The translations under genes and the position numbers were made by a program. Below the pieces are notes generated by a model. The model ran no database searches, was not told the DNA's origin, and saw nothing but the letters and a program-made list of their open reading frames with translations. A stretch of 64,000 nt of DNA. Source: Pararcticibacter amylolyticus (GTDB lineage: Bacteria > Bacteroidota > Bacteroidia > Sphingobacteriales > Sphingobacteriaceae). The stretch is from assembly GCF_003130405.1 (NCBI RefSeq), contig NZ_QEAS01000001.1:269314-333313 (forward strand). The letters run 5' to 3'. Of this stretch, positions 8,105 through 17,341 are shown in pieces. Position 1 is the first letter of the stretch. Every line of letters starts with the position of its first letter.

Positions 8105-9331
8105 TTATCTCTTCAATGCGCCATCAAGATCAACTGCCACGATGAAGGGCTTCACGTAAGAATTAAAGAGAACCGCAAATTCCCGTCGGGTTACCGTCCG
8201 CTTAAGATCAAACTTCCCCGGAAGTTTCAAACCCGGCGTCCACGCCTTCTCAACCTCTTTGTTAAGCTCTTTGCCTCTGGAAGCAACACACTTTATCAGG
8301 CTTAAAACATCATCAACAGTGAGCTTCTCTTTAATATTGTCCGGGAACCAGATCTGACTGCGGAGATAATACTCCTTAACCGGAGCCATAATCTCATGTG
8401 AAGAGACAGAAGAATCAGGTCTGAACAGGAATTTACCATCCACCTTCTTTCCCTTTAAAATGCCTGTGAGCCCGATACTTTGGATCGCTGTCAGATTTGA
8501 GTCCCGGCGGTCGATATCATCAAAAGCAAGCAGGTGTGAACCAAAATTAATTAATTCACTCTGAATCGTGCGGACGTTCAGCTTTCCGGTTGTGGTCTTA
8601 AAGAAAGAACAATACGCCCCTACCGCTCCGGCCGCCTGGCCTGTGGACATAGAAGGAGGAATGATACTACCGCCGGTAACAATAAAATTCTCGGTTCCCG
8701 AAAGCAGCTCCGAAACCGGAAGGGTAGCGGGAACAAACTTCCCGGGAGGAATAAGTCCGATGCCTGTCCGGTATTTCTTTGACTGGTAAGGGATAGTGTC
8801 AACGGAACCAGCCGGCGTTTTACTTACCGGGATGAGCCTGCTAATATAGCCATCCGTTGTCGCATCAATTATCACGTCTGCCTTCAATCCACGCCGGTCA
8901 GAAAGAACGGCTTCCCATCCCTTTCCATTTTTTTTTATTGAAGTAATCGTGGCCTTAGTAACGACCTGAAGGTTTTTCACAGTGTCTGTCCAGGCCTTAA
9001 ATATGGTTGCAGCGAAGGATGGAGTAAATGTCTGATTTTTGGTAACAGGATATCGCTGTGCTCCTTCTACCCTTCTGATAAAAGCAGCATAAACCCCGGA
9101 GCGCATTTCAGCTTCAGACGCAGGCAGGTCAACAGACTCAAAATTACCTTTATCAAGAAGCACAGCCTTAGCCCCCGAATGAGCAGCCTGGATAGCAGCA
9201 GCAAGTCCTGAAGGAGAGGCTCCGATAACCAGAACACCGGTTTTAATATTCTGCGCAAAGCCAGCAAAATTAAGCAGCAGCAGAGCTACTGCCGAAAAGA
9301 TTGTTCTGTGTATATCTCTTATCATCATCAT
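8105..9331 (-). CDS. Exported FAD-dependent oxidoreductase-like protein
   Basis: About 408 residues. A hydrophobic leader (about 1-27, ending NFAGFAQ) precedes a Rossmann FAD-binding start, VLVIGASPSGLAAAIQAA, in which the middle Gly of GxGxxG is Ser, and the acidic end of strand two is VLLDKG. A later DVIIDATTDG strand fits the FAD_oxidored type family. No twin-arginine motif is visible, which is unusual for a flavoprotein that would normally fold in the cytoplasm. Three consecutive ATG codons (9331, 9328, 9325) follow a TTG, so the exact start is uncertain. The substrate is unknown. Confidence 0.7.
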   Translation of the reverse strand: MMMIRDIHRTIFSAVALLLLNFAGFAQNIKTGVLVIGASPSGLAAAIQAAHSGAKAVLLDKGNFESVDLPASEAEMRSGVYAAFIRRVEGAQRYPVTKNQTFTPSFAATIFKAWTDTVKNLQVVTKATITSIKKNGKGWEAVLSDRRGLKADVIIDATTDGYISRLIPVSKTPAGSVDTIPYQSKKYRTGIGLIPPGKFVPATLPVSELLSGTENFIVTGGSIIPPSMSTGQAAGAVGAYCSFFKTTTGKLNVRTIQSELINFGSHLLAFDDIDRRDSNLTAIQSIGLTGILKGKKVDGKFLFRPDSSVSSHEIMAPVKEYYLRSQIWFPDNIKEKLTVDDVLSLIKCVASRGKELNKEVEKAWTPGLKLPGKFDLKRTVTRREFAVLFNSYVKPFIVAVDLDGALKR

Positions 9332-9444
9332 CAATAACGCTAATATAAATCAACAACGCCAGAATAAAGCATTTCATCCTCCAGTACAGGATGTTTAACA
9401 ATTTTTAACACCTGAACCCACCGTTCCGTTCGCACAAAAAAGAA

Positions 9445-9472
9445 AAACCCTGTCCGGTGCAGGACAGGGTTT
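9445..9472 (-). terminator. Terminator of the OmpA-family lipoprotein gene
   Basis: An 11-bp perfect stem (aaaccctgtcc, 9445-9455, with 9462-9472) and 6-base loop, followed on the leftward transcript by ttcttttttg. It lies 24 bases past the stop of the OmpA gene. Confidence 0.9.
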
Positions 9473-9495
9473 CATCTTTTATTTCGCGATCAGCT

Positions 9496-10176
9496 TTACT
9501 GAGCACTCTGACGAGCTTCTTTTTTCATCTGATCATTTGCGACGATAACAATTTCAACACGACGGTTCTGGGCACGGCCAGCCTCGGTTGTATTGTCTCC
9601 AATAGGCTCAGATTCACCTTTTCCGACAATCCTCAGACGGGAAGCACTTACTCCGTTTGCAACAGCAAAGTCCTTCACGGCCTGTGCCCTTCTTTCAGAA
9701 AGAGAGAGGTTATAAGAATCAGAACCCTTATCGTCGGTATGCCCGATCACCATGATATCAGTCTGCGGATTGTTCTTCATGGAAGCGGCAAGGTTCGCGA
9801 TATTCGTTTTTGCGGCATCCTTCAGATTTGACTTGTCAAAATCAAACAATAAACCCGAATCAAACTTCACGATAAGCCCTTCCTCTGCATCGATCACTTC
9901 AGCACCTGGAACCGTATTCTTGATTTCCTGGGCCTGACGGTCCATTTTCCGGCCGATGAAAGCTCCGGCGGTACCACCAATTGCACCACCTAATATCGCA
10001 CCAACAGCGGTATTACCCGCTTTCTTACCAATCAGGGCTCCGATTGTACCTCCGGCAGCAGAACCAATAACTGCTCCTTTCTGGGTCTTTGTCATTTGGC
10101 TACAACCAGTAGCAAGAAATGTTGCACTAGCAAAAGCAACACAATAGGTCGCTATCTTAATTTTAGTAAATTTCAT
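9496..10176 (-). CDS. OmpA-family glycine-zipper lipoprotein (YiaD-like)
   Basis: A 226-residue outer-membrane lipoprotein. The lipobox LATGC places the lipid on C25. Residues about 34-80 are a glycine zipper (GAVIGSAAGGTIGALIG and a second copy), then an OmpA C-terminal peptidoglycan-binding domain spans about 107-216, with the signatures DFDKSNL, GHTDDKGSDSYNLSLSERR and NRRVEI. This architecture matches E. coli YiaD and anchors the outer membrane to peptidoglycan. It is monocistronic, with a strong terminator and a likely 5-prime leader of about 110 bases from a -7 element at 10289-10296. Confidence 0.9.
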   Translation of the reverse strand: MKFTKIKIATYCVAFASATFLATGCSQMTKTQKGAVIGSAAGGTIGALIGKKAGNTAVGAILGGAIGGTAGAFIGRKMDRQAQEIKNTVPGAEVIDAEEGLIVKFDSGLLFDFDKSNLKDAAKTNIANLAASMKNNPQTDIMVIGHTDDKGSDSYNLSLSERRAQAVKDFAVANGVSASRLRIVGKGESEPIGDNTTEAGRAQNRRVEIVIVANDQMKKEARQSAQ

Positions 10177-10288
10177 ATTGTATGTGTTATGTTAAGTTGA
10201 AAAATCAAATTCAGTGCCATTTGTTTAAACAGGACAAATCCTGCTTTAATCCAATTTACTGTAAATTTATATGTAAATATATTTTCTG

Positions 10289-10296
10289 CAAAAGTA
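10289..10296 (-). promoter_or_regulatory. Candidate -7 element for the OmpA lipoprotein gene
   Basis: Read leftwards this is TACTTTTG, a match to TAnnTTTG. It would give a leader of about 110 bases, long for this lineage but seen for abundant envelope lipoproteins. No -33 element was recognised. Confidence 0.4.
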
Positions 10297-10422
10297 AAAA
10301 TACTGACTTATTTTAAGTACACCCCCGGCTTATTCTGAGTAAGCAATTTGTAAACTTTAACAAAAAAAGTCAGGATGTTGTTTATTAAACCGCGACAAAC
10401 GTGTGTACCACTCTTTAAAACC

Positions 10423-10430
10423 TATCTTTG
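10423..10430 (+). promoter_or_regulatory. Candidate -7 element for the CPBP-family gene
   Basis: TATCTTTG matches TAnnTTTG and lies 20 bases before the ATG at 10451. Confidence 0.5.
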
Positions 10431-10450
10431 CATAACATAAAAAATAAAAG

Positions 10451-11176
10451 ATGTTCGTCTCTTCGCAACTGCTCAGCGGTTTACTTCATTTGATTCTGAT
10501 CGTTCCGTTCATATTCTTATCAAGACGCAAATGGACGAAAGAAGACCGTCGCATGATGGCAGTTTTCTTCATCCTGTTCCTTCTGTGGACAGTACTGACT
10601 ACCGGATTCACCAACGTTCGCTTATTTGAAGGCCAGCTTTGGAACTGGACGGGTAAAGTGATGGGCTTATTAATGTCCTTCTTTTTTATTTACAGGGCCA
10701 GGGTTTTGAACAGCCGCGAAACAGGCATGAGGATAACGATAAACGAAGGCTCTTTCCTGCCTGTTCTGGTCTTATTCCTTACAGGGTTATTAGTCCGCGC
10801 CGCAATCCTTTTTATTTTGCAAAACCCCTCTCCTGTTTTTAACACGGAAACCGTTCTGTTTCAGAGTACAGCCAATGCAATCGGTGATGAGATTTTTTTC
10901 AGAGGTATACTTCTTGGGCTTCTCAGCAAACTCTACCCCGCTGGCGAGGACTTATTCGGGTTCAAGTTAAGCTGGAGTATCCTGATTACCGCCCTGCTGT
11001 TCGGGTTAACACAGGGGCTGATCTTCCAGAATGGCTTTCATCTTCAGATCAACCTGATGAGTATTCTGATGGGATTCTTGTGTGGTTTGATTGCAGGTAT
11101 GCTGAAGGAACGCTCAGGCAATATCATCCCTGCAATCCTGTTTCATGCACTGTGGTTTCTGGCAACCAACCACTAG
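10451..11176 (+). CDS. CPBP-family intramembrane protein with altered motifs
   Basis: A 241-residue polytopic membrane protein with about seven hydrophobic segments. The region DEIFFRGIL (146-154) matches motif 1 of CPBP (ABI/CAAX-like) intramembrane glutamic proteases, normally EExxxR. Motif 2, normally FxxxH, reads FGLTQG with Gln at 188, and motif 3 has FHALWF with H232. So the first Glu is Asp and one His is Gln, which may weaken or abolish proteolysis. Monocistronic, convergent with the SDR gene, with 4 bases between stops. Family is fairly sure; catalytic competence is uncertain. Confidence 0.7.
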   Translation: MFVSSQLLSGLLHLILIVPFIFLSRRKWTKEDRRMMAVFFILFLLWTVLTTGFTNVRLFEGQLWNWTGKVMGLLMSFFFIYRARVLNSRETGMRITINEGSFLPVLVLFLTGLLVRAAILFILQNPSPVFNTETVLFQSTANAIGDEIFFRGILLGLLSKLYPAGEDLFGFKLSWSILITALLFGLTQGLIFQNGFHLQINLMSILMGFLCGLIAGMLKERSGNIIPAILFHALWFLATNH

Positions 11177-11180
11177 CCCA

Positions 11181-11966
11181 TCATAAAGAAGGGGTCTTTC
11201 CGCCGTCTACAGGAATATTGATACCGTTAATATAGTCAGCTGCTGGAGAAGCAAGAAATGCAATTGCTGCTGCCACGTCTTCTGCTGTGCCAATCCTGCC
11301 CGCCGGAATTTCACGGATCATCTCTTCCTTCACAGATTCCTCGCTTTTCCCTTCCTTCTCTGCCCTGCTTCGGATTAGCGATTCCAGCCTGCCGGTCATA
11401 GCCGCAGACGGTAAGACATTATTTACAGTAATTCCAAAAGGCCCAAGCTCAAAAGATAAGGTCTTCGCCCAATTAGCAACAGCACCTCTTATGGTGTTAC
11501 TAACTCCCAGACCTTTAAGCGGAGTTTTAACGGATGTAGAAATAACATTAATGATTCTTCCCCAGCCTGCCGCCTTCATCCCAGGCGATATCGCCTGGGC
11601 GAGGATCTGATTGCAGATAAGATGACTTGTAAAAGCCTGCAAAAATTCGTCGGGGCCGGCTTCAATTGCTGGTCCCCCCTTCGGCCCTCCCGTATTATTC
11701 ACCAAAATATCCACAGAGAAATCTTTAAGGAAACGTTCGAGCCCTGATTTTAACTGTTCAGGCTCCGCAAAGTCAGCTACGATATAATTATGCGTTTCCG
11801 TATCATCCACAGGAAGCTGACTGATGACGTTCTTCAGTTTCTCCTCATTTCTCGCTACCAATGTAATGCTCGCTCCCATGGAGGCCAGCTCAAAAGCGCA
11901 TGCACGACCGATCCCCTGCGTGCTTCCGCAAACCAATGCCCTCTTTCCTGTAAGATCCGTGTTCAT
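11181..11966 (-). CDS. SDR-fold protein lacking the Tyr-Lys catalytic pair
   Basis: A 261-residue short-chain dehydrogenase/reductase. The cofactor motif GSTQGIG (14-20), the strand VDILVNNTGG (85-94), and the C-terminal IPVDGG end are all present. S143 sits where the catalytic Ser is expected, but the usual YxxxK 13 residues later is replaced by S156 and R160 (GVSNTIRGAV). A subgroup of SDR proteins with SNTxR in this place is known and annotated only as oxidoreductase. Nucleotide binding is likely; reductase chemistry is doubtful. Upstream, 12 bases away, is the ABC ATPase gene, so it may be the last gene of that leftward operon. Confidence 0.75.
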   Translation of the reverse strand: MNTDLTGKRALVCGSTQGIGRACAFELASMGASITLVARNEEKLKNVISQLPVDDTETHNYIVADFAEPEQLKSGLERFLKDFSVDILVNNTGGPKGGPAIEAGPDEFLQAFTSHLICNQILAQAISPGMKAAGWGRIINVISTSVKTPLKGLGVSNTIRGAVANWAKTLSFELGPFGITVNNVLPSAAMTGRLESLIRSRAEKEGKSEESVKEEMIREIPAGRIGTAEDVAAAIAFLASPAADYINGINIPVDGGKTPSL

Positions 11967-11978
11967 TGTCCCTGGGTT

Positions 11979-12680
11979 TTATTGCATAACAGAAAAGTAC
12001 TCCTCAAGTTCTTCTTTTGTGTTACTATCCGTTTGTATATCCTTTATGATCTTGCCTTTCTCCATCAGCAATATCCTCCCGCATATGTCAGTAACATGAT
12101 TTAAATCATGGCTCGATACAATGGTGGTCGTCCCGGCTTCATGGTTAATCTGCCTGAGCATATTCTTCAAACGGATCTGGGTACTCGGATCTATATTGGC
12201 AAAGGGCTCGTCAAGCATGAGCACTTCGGGCCTCTGAAGCAAACAGGATACTACTCCTACCTTACATTGATTCCCTTTCGAAAGATCACGGATATACTTG
12301 TTCTTTTTAAGGATCTCCCCATTAAAGAAGTCGCTGTACGCCTCCAATTCAGAATCGGTATGCGCCCTGCTCAGACCCGTTAAACCAGCAATGAAGTAAA
12401 AGTACTCTTCAGGTGTAAAATAGTCAATCAGAAAACCCTCATCAAGATAGGAAGCCGTATAATCTTTCCAGCGCTCTGTCTGACCAACATGTTCCCCTTT
12501 TGACAATACTTCGCCGGCATCGGAACGGATCAGGTCAAGTATCATCCTGAAAAGGGTAGTTTTCCCCGCACCGTTATTTCCAACAAGCCCGATTGTTTCT
12601 CCTTTACTGATGGTCAGTTCCGGAATATTAACAACAGTAACTCCGTTATAAACCTTCTTTAAATTCTTTATTTCTATCAT
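11979..12680 (-). CDS. ABC transporter ATP-binding protein
   Basis: A 233-residue ABC ATPase. Walker A is GNNGAGKT (34-41), the signature reads LSKGNQ (133-138) instead of LSGGQ, Walker B ends MLDEP (D157, E158), and the H-loop His is H191 in SSHDLNH. The preceding leftward gene encodes a DUF5687 multispan protein, the usual permease partner of this kind of ATPase in Bacteroidota, about 100 bases upstream. The pair is an exporter-like system with unknown substrate. The SDR gene follows closely downstream. Confidence 0.9.
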   Translation of the reverse strand: MIEIKNLKKVYNGVTVVNIPELTISKGETIGLVGNNGAGKTTLFRMILDLIRSDAGEVLSKGEHVGQTERWKDYTASYLDEGFLIDYFTPEEYFYFIAGLTGLSRAHTDSELEAYSDFFNGEILKKNKYIRDLSKGNQCKVGVVSCLLQRPEVLMLDEPFANIDPSTQIRLKNMLRQINHEAGTTTIVSSHDLNHVTDICGRILLMEKGKIIKDIQTDSNTKEELEEYFSVMQ

Positions 12681-12781
12681 ACCCTGGTATTCTATTCTTA
12701 TCTGTCTTATTCAATTACAGTTCGTTACAGGCAAACCGTCCCCGGTCACTCTAAACCCATCCGGGATGTAAAGTCCCCGGA

Positions 12782-14257
12782 CTACTGATGCCTGAAGCCC
12801 TCCGCAATCTGATACCGCTGTTTCTTGAAATTTTCGGTCAACTTACCTACCCAGAACTGACGGGTTACCACAAACAACAAACCGGTAAAACCGATCAGCA
12901 ATATGGAAGCTTCGGGATATCCCAGGTATTTAAGCGGAACAAAAATAACATAAGGCAGGACCAGAAGAGGAAGAGTAAGCAACCACTGTGAAGCTCCCAC
13001 GCCTTCCCAGTTAAAGGTACCCCCTTTTGAGAGATCGATCCTTCTGTAATTCCTGTTAGCAAAATAAAGTACCAGCAAGGTATTGACACCGAGGTTCCAG
13101 AGAAACATACAAGTTTGTACGAGCAGCACCTGCCAGCCAAAATAAACATACGGGATAGTCAGGATAAACGTAACGCCCGAAAACAGAGTGAATAAAACAA
13201 ACTTAGATTTAATGAAATCTTCTGCGCTTATCCTGTGAGCAAGAATACCATCAAAATGGCTGGACTGCCAGCCAAACATAAACTGACCGTAGTTAATGAT
13301 AAATATTCCCGTCATAAACATAGCAGCGAAGATCTTCCATCCGATTCCGCTGTAAACGGGGTTCGTATAAAATAACAGCCCGTAAAACATCATAAATCCG
13401 CAAATGGTAAGAGAGGTCCTCGACCTCTTGTTCCTCAGTATCAATTTGATTTCCGCTATGGCAAGCTCACCGGGCATTCCCATCCGGGATAGAAAAGGAA
13501 TCTCTGTTGAGCTCTTGACGGTATGAGTATTTGATTGCAATTCGTCCAGATAAAGATTGTTTCTTAGAAACCGGTAGTTCACCAGGAACATACATGCTGC
13601 AATGAGTATAGGAACTACCATGTATCCCGGATTGACCATCAGGCTGTCGAACACCTGCGTTGAAAAAGCTCCGATTGAAATAATATGCCAGTTAAAATCC
13701 AAAAGCCCTGCCGAGGTAAGGATCAGGAGGAACCCCAGCAAATACCAGCCGTTCAGATTCATCTTCCTTTTGAACCATACACTGAAAAAATGATTAAAGG
13801 CTATGAGCCCCGTGATTGCAACCAGATAAGCAGTGAACACCGTACCGCCCTTCGCCATCAATACCACCTTAATTAAGAAAGGGACTGAGAGGAGATACGG
13901 GGTAAAATTAAAACCCGACCAGAGAGAAGTGATACATAAATAATTAACAATCTGATTCTTACTGACCGGCAAATGGAGATAGGGCCTTACGCTTAGTGTA
14001 GGTAACTCCTGCAACTGGAATCGCGCCAGTAAATCGAACAAGAAATAATAAATAAGAAAACTGTTGAAAGTACTTATAACATCGGCTGAAGGATAAGCAG
14101 CTTTAAAGATCTTATCAAGGAAGAATGCCAGCACCAGCATGTTTAAAAAAAAGTATAATAAAAGAATGCCCAAAATCACACGTACCGCTATACCTTTTCC
14201 TTTATTTTTTGATCTCCAAAAAGATTTCCACTGATGCTGTAAGAATAACGAGGTCAT
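12782..14257 (-). CDS. DUF5687 family ABC-type permease
   Basis: A 491-residue integral membrane protein with about a dozen hydrophobic helices. It opens with the DUF5687-like MTSLFLQHQWKSFWRSKN and has the conserved stretch LSVRPYLHLPVSK near residue 95. DUF5687 proteins are Bacteroidota-restricted permeases found with ABC ATPases; the ATPase gene follows on the same strand after about 100 bases. The substrate is unknown. The gene starts 36 bases past the rarA stop on the leftward strand, so it could be co-transcribed with glnS-rarA. Confidence 0.85.
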   Translation of the reverse strand: MTSLFLQHQWKSFWRSKNKGKGIAVRVILGILLLYFFLNMLVLAFFLDKIFKAAYPSADVISTFNSFLIYYFLFDLLARFQLQELPTLSVRPYLHLPVSKNQIVNYLCITSLWSGFNFTPYLLSVPFLIKVVLMAKGGTVFTAYLVAITGLIAFNHFFSVWFKRKMNLNGWYLLGFLLILTSAGLLDFNWHIISIGAFSTQVFDSLMVNPGYMVVPILIAACMFLVNYRFLRNNLYLDELQSNTHTVKSSTEIPFLSRMGMPGELAIAEIKLILRNKRSRTSLTICGFMMFYGLLFYTNPVYSGIGWKIFAAMFMTGIFIINYGQFMFGWQSSHFDGILAHRISAEDFIKSKFVLFTLFSGVTFILTIPYVYFGWQVLLVQTCMFLWNLGVNTLLVLYFANRNYRRIDLSKGGTFNWEGVGASQWLLTLPLLVLPYVIFVPLKYLGYPEASILLIGFTGLLFVVTRQFWVGKLTENFKKQRYQIAEGFRHQ

Positions 14258-14292
14258 AATAAAGTGAAGGTAAGAAATTTTCAGGGAGAAGA

Positions 14293-15573
14293 TCAGTACT
14301 TATATTTATTCTTCCATAGCGACTTCAGACGCTCTTTTAATTTCTGTTCAGCAGCATTATTCCCCGGCTCATATAAGGTAGTTCCGCTCAGGGCAGCCGG
14401 AAAATACTCCTGCTCCTCAAAATTACCTTGATAAGCGTGCGAATACTTGTAATCCGTACCATAGCCTATATTCTTCATAAGTTTCGTAGGCGCATTCCGT
14501 ATATGCAGCGGCACCGGCAGATCACCTGTCCTGGCAACCAGCTGTTCTGCCCTGTTAATAGCTTCATAACTCGCATTGCTCTTTGCCGAAGACGCCAGAT
14601 ACGTAACCGTTTGAGATAAGATGATCCGGGATTCCGGCCAGCCGATCACATTAACAGCCTGAAAACAGTTATTTGCAAGCAATAAAGCATTAGGATTAGC
14701 ATTACCGATGTCCTCTGACGCAAGGATCAGAAGCCTGCGTGCTATAAAAAGCGGGTCTTCACCTCCTGCGATCATTCTGGCCAGCCAGTAGACCGCAGCG
14801 TTCGGATCACTTCCCCGGATGGATTTTATAAAAGCAGAAATAATGTCGTAGTGCTGCTCCCCGGCCTTATCATAGAGAGCCATATTCTGCTGCACATTAT
14901 CGAGCACGAACTTATTGGTTATTTCAAGTTCGTTCGTACCTCCCGCATTGATCACCAGCTCCAGAACATTGAGCAGCCTTCGGGCATCCCCTCCCGAAAG
15001 ACGTAACAAAGCTTCGTACTCCTTTATATCCACCTTTTTAGCAGAAAGATATTTATCTTCCTTTAATGCCCTGTTGATGAGTTCGGTCAGATCATCCTCG
15101 CTGAGATGCTTCAGAATATAGACCTGGCACCTTGAGAGCAAAGCTGAAATTACCTCAAAAGACGGATTCTCTGTCGTTGCACCAATCAACGTGACGAGTC
15201 CCCGCTCAACAGCCCCGAGCAGAGAGTCCTGCTGCGACTTCGAAAACCGGTGGATCTCATCAATAAAAAGTACCGGCAGGTTCTCTCCTATATTTTTGTA
15301 GGCAGCCGCCTTCTCTATTACCTCTCTTACATCTTTAACCCCCGAATTGATAGCGCTGAGGCTAAAGAATGGTCTGTTTAGCTGCCGGGAAATAATATAA
15401 GCAAGGGTGGTTTTCCCAACCCCGGGAGGCCCCCACAGAATCATTGAAGGCAAATTGCCGCTCTCAATCGCTTTACGTAACACAGCACCAGATCCCACCA
15501 GGTGCTTTTGCCCTGAATATTCATCGAGAGACGACGGTCTCATCCTTTCAGCCAGCGGTGGTAGAGTTGCCAA
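14293..15573 (-). CDS. rarA: Replication-associated recombination protein RarA (MgsA), TTG start
   Basis: A 426-residue AAA+ ATPase. It shows PLAERMRPSSLDEY at the start, Walker A GPPGVGKT (48-55), the Walker B LFIDEIHRF (about 101-109) and the RarA-typical QQDSLLGAVERG and IGATTENPSF sensor-1 region. RarA acts at stalled replication forks with RecA and clamp-loader functions. The start is a TTG immediately after the glnS TAA; an internal ATG at codon 11 would delete the conserved PLAER residues, so TTG is preferred. An AGGA lies just upstream inside the end of glnS, acting as ribosome binding site. Operon glnS-rarA. Confidence 0.93.
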   Translation of the reverse strand: MATLPPLAERMRPSSLDEYSGQKHLVGSGAVLRKAIESGNLPSMILWGPPGVGKTTLAYIISRQLNRPFFSLSAINSGVKDVREVIEKAAAYKNIGENLPVLFIDEIHRFSKSQQDSLLGAVERGLVTLIGATTENPSFEVISALLSRCQVYILKHLSEDDLTELINRALKEDKYLSAKKVDIKEYEALLRLSGGDARRLLNVLELVINAGGTNELEITNKFVLDNVQQNMALYDKAGEQHYDIISAFIKSIRGSDPNAAVYWLARMIAGGEDPLFIARRLLILASEDIGNANPNALLLANNCFQAVNVIGWPESRIILSQTVTYLASSAKSNASYEAINRAEQLVARTGDLPVPLHIRNAPTKLMKNIGYGTDYKYSHAYQGNFEEQEYFPAALSGTTLYEPGNNAAEQKLKERLKSLWKNKYKY

Positions 15574-17244
15574 TTATCCTTTCTTAACTTCCTTCGCCCA
15601 GGTATCTTTCAAGGTAACAGTCCTGTTAAAGACAAGTTGTCCCGGAGCAGACTCCTTATCAAGAGTAAAATACCCTTTTCTGATAAACTGGTATCCCTTT
15701 CCAGGAACCGCGGATGCCAGATCAGGCTCGATATAGGCAGACGGAATCACCTGAAGGCTCTCCGGATTAACGTACTCCCTGAAATCACGTCCTTCTGCTC
15801 CCGGATCTTCCACTTTAAAGAGACGGTCATATAAGCGAACCTCCACCTGAGCAGCATGACGGGTACTCACCCAATGAATCGTTCCTTTTACCTTGATCGC
15901 AGATGTGTCATTTCCCGATTTTGATTCCGGAATATATGAGCAATGCACTTCGGTAATATCTCCCTGCTCATTCTTCACAAAATCATCGCATTTGATAATG
16001 TATGCATGCTTAAGTCTGACCATTAAACCCGGACCGAGCCGGAAATATTTCTTTGTAGGATTCTCCATGAAGTCTTCACGTTCAATCCATAATTCCCTGC
16101 TGAAAGGGATCTCCCTGCTGCCTTCTCCATCTTCTGCCTCAGGATTATTTTCCCCTACGAATATCTCTTCCTGATCTTCAGGGTAGTTAGTGATCACCAG
16201 CTTCAGCGGATCAAGGACAGCCATACGGCGCCATGCAGTTTTATTAAGATCTTCTCTGACACAAAACTCCAGAAGACTAACATCTATGATGTTTTCTCTC
16301 TTAGCCACTCCAATGCGGTCACAAAAATCACGGATTGAAGCAGATGTATACCCCCGTCTCCTGAGAGCGCTTATTGTGGGCATCCGGGGATCGTCCCATC
16401 CGTTAACAAAACCCTCATTGACGAGTTGTAACAGGCGACGTTTACTCATTACTGTATACGTCATGTTCAGCCGCGCAAATTCGTACTGTCTTGAAGGAAA
16501 TATTTCAAGTTCTTCGATAAACCAGTCGTATAAAGCCCTGTGCGGAATAAATTCAAGTGTACAAACAGAGTGAGTGATCTTTTCGATCGAGTCTGATTGC
16601 CCATGAGCAAAGTCATACATCGGATAAATGCACCACGCATCGCCCGTACGATGGTGATGGGCATGCCGGATACGGTACATGATCGGATCTCTCATATGCA
16701 TGTTTGGAGATGCCAGATCAATCTTAGCCCGGAGCACTTTTTCCCCATCCTGGTATTTACCATCCCGCATTTCAGCAAATAAGAGCAAATTTTCTTCAAC
16801 TGAACGGTCTCTCCAGGGAGAAGGCGTTCCCGGCTCTGTCGGCGTCCCTTTTTGCTCAGCTATCTGGTCAGGGGTACTGTCGTCCACATACGCTTTCCCT
16901 TTCCTGATCAGCATTACAGCAAAATCATACAGCTGACTAAAGTAATCGGACGCATACAATTCATTCTGCCACTCAAATCCAAGCCATTTAACATCCTCTT
17001 TGATACTTTCCACATATTCAGTCTCTTCCTTCTCCGGATTTGTATCATCAAAACGAAGATTGGTTTGACCGTTATATTTTTGAGCCAGTCCAAAATTTAA
17101 ACAAATAGATTTTGCATGGCCTATGTGCAGGTAACCATTAGGTTCAGGAGGGAAACGGGTATGGACGCGACCGTCATTTTTCCCGTTCCTAATATCTTCT
17201 TCTATTATTTCTTCTAAAAAATTAAGTGATCGTTCTTCGCTCAT
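15574..17244 (-). CDS. glnS: Glutaminyl-tRNA synthetase
   Basis: A 556-residue class I synthetase that charges tRNA-Gln. The N-terminal [18 protein letters not shown] holds the HIGH motif (H40-H43) and the KMSKS equivalent reads VMSKRRL near residue 265. The C-terminal beta-barrel anticodon-binding region is complete. GlnRS is a eukaryote-derived enzyme in bacteria; its presence means Gln-tRNA is made directly rather than only by GatCAB. Cytoplasmic. It leads a two-gene operon with rarA and has a clear -7 element 18 bases upstream of the ATG. Confidence 0.96.
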   Translation of the reverse strand: MSEERSLNFLEEIIEEDIRNGKNDGRVHTRFPPEPNGYLHIGHAKSICLNFGLAQKYNGQTNLRFDDTNPEKEETEYVESIKEDVKWLGFEWQNELYASDYFSQLYDFAVMLIRKGKAYVDDSTPDQIAEQKGTPTEPGTPSPWRDRSVEENLLLFAEMRDGKYQDGEKVLRAKIDLASPNMHMRDPIMYRIRHAHHHRTGDAWCIYPMYDFAHGQSDSIEKITHSVCTLEFIPHRALYDWFIEELEIFPSRQYEFARLNMTYTVMSKRRLLQLVNEGFVNGWDDPRMPTISALRRRGYTSASIRDFCDRIGVAKRENIIDVSLLEFCVREDLNKTAWRRMAVLDPLKLVITNYPEDQEEIFVGENNPEAEDGEGSREIPFSRELWIEREDFMENPTKKYFRLGPGLMVRLKHAYIIKCDDFVKNEQGDITEVHCSYIPESKSGNDTSAIKVKGTIHWVSTRHAAQVEVRLYDRLFKVEDPGAEGRDFREYVNPESLQVIPSAYIEPDLASAVPGKGYQFIRKGYFTLDKESAPGQLVFNRTVTLKDTWAKEVKKG

Positions 17245-17262
17245 ATACAGATTAAAAGGCTA

Positions 17263-17270
17263 CAAAAGTA
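17263..17270 (-). promoter_or_regulatory. Candidate -7 element for glnS
   Basis: Read leftwards this is TACTTTTG, matching TAnnTTTG, 18 bases before the glnS ATG at 17244. Confidence 0.5.
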
Positions 17271-17315
17271 CTAAACATTCGGGGAAAAGCAGTCACTTTC
17301 GTCGGCTCAAATTGG

Positions 17316-17323
17316 TACTTTTG
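17316..17323 (+). promoter_or_regulatory. Candidate -7 element for the radical-SAM maturase gene
   Basis: TACTTTTG matches TAnnTTTG and lies 18 bases before the ATG at 17342. It mirrors the glnS element, so the 97-bp intergenic region appears to hold two back-to-back promoters. Confidence 0.5.
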
Positions 17324-17341
17324 CTTACTAAATACAAAAAC

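Noticed and set aside
12095-12110. Perfect 16-bp palindrome CATGATTTAAATCATG inside the ABC ATPase gene, like the fumC upstream site
   Set aside because: It encodes the conserved H-loop HDLNH, so coding constraint explains it and it is mid-gene.
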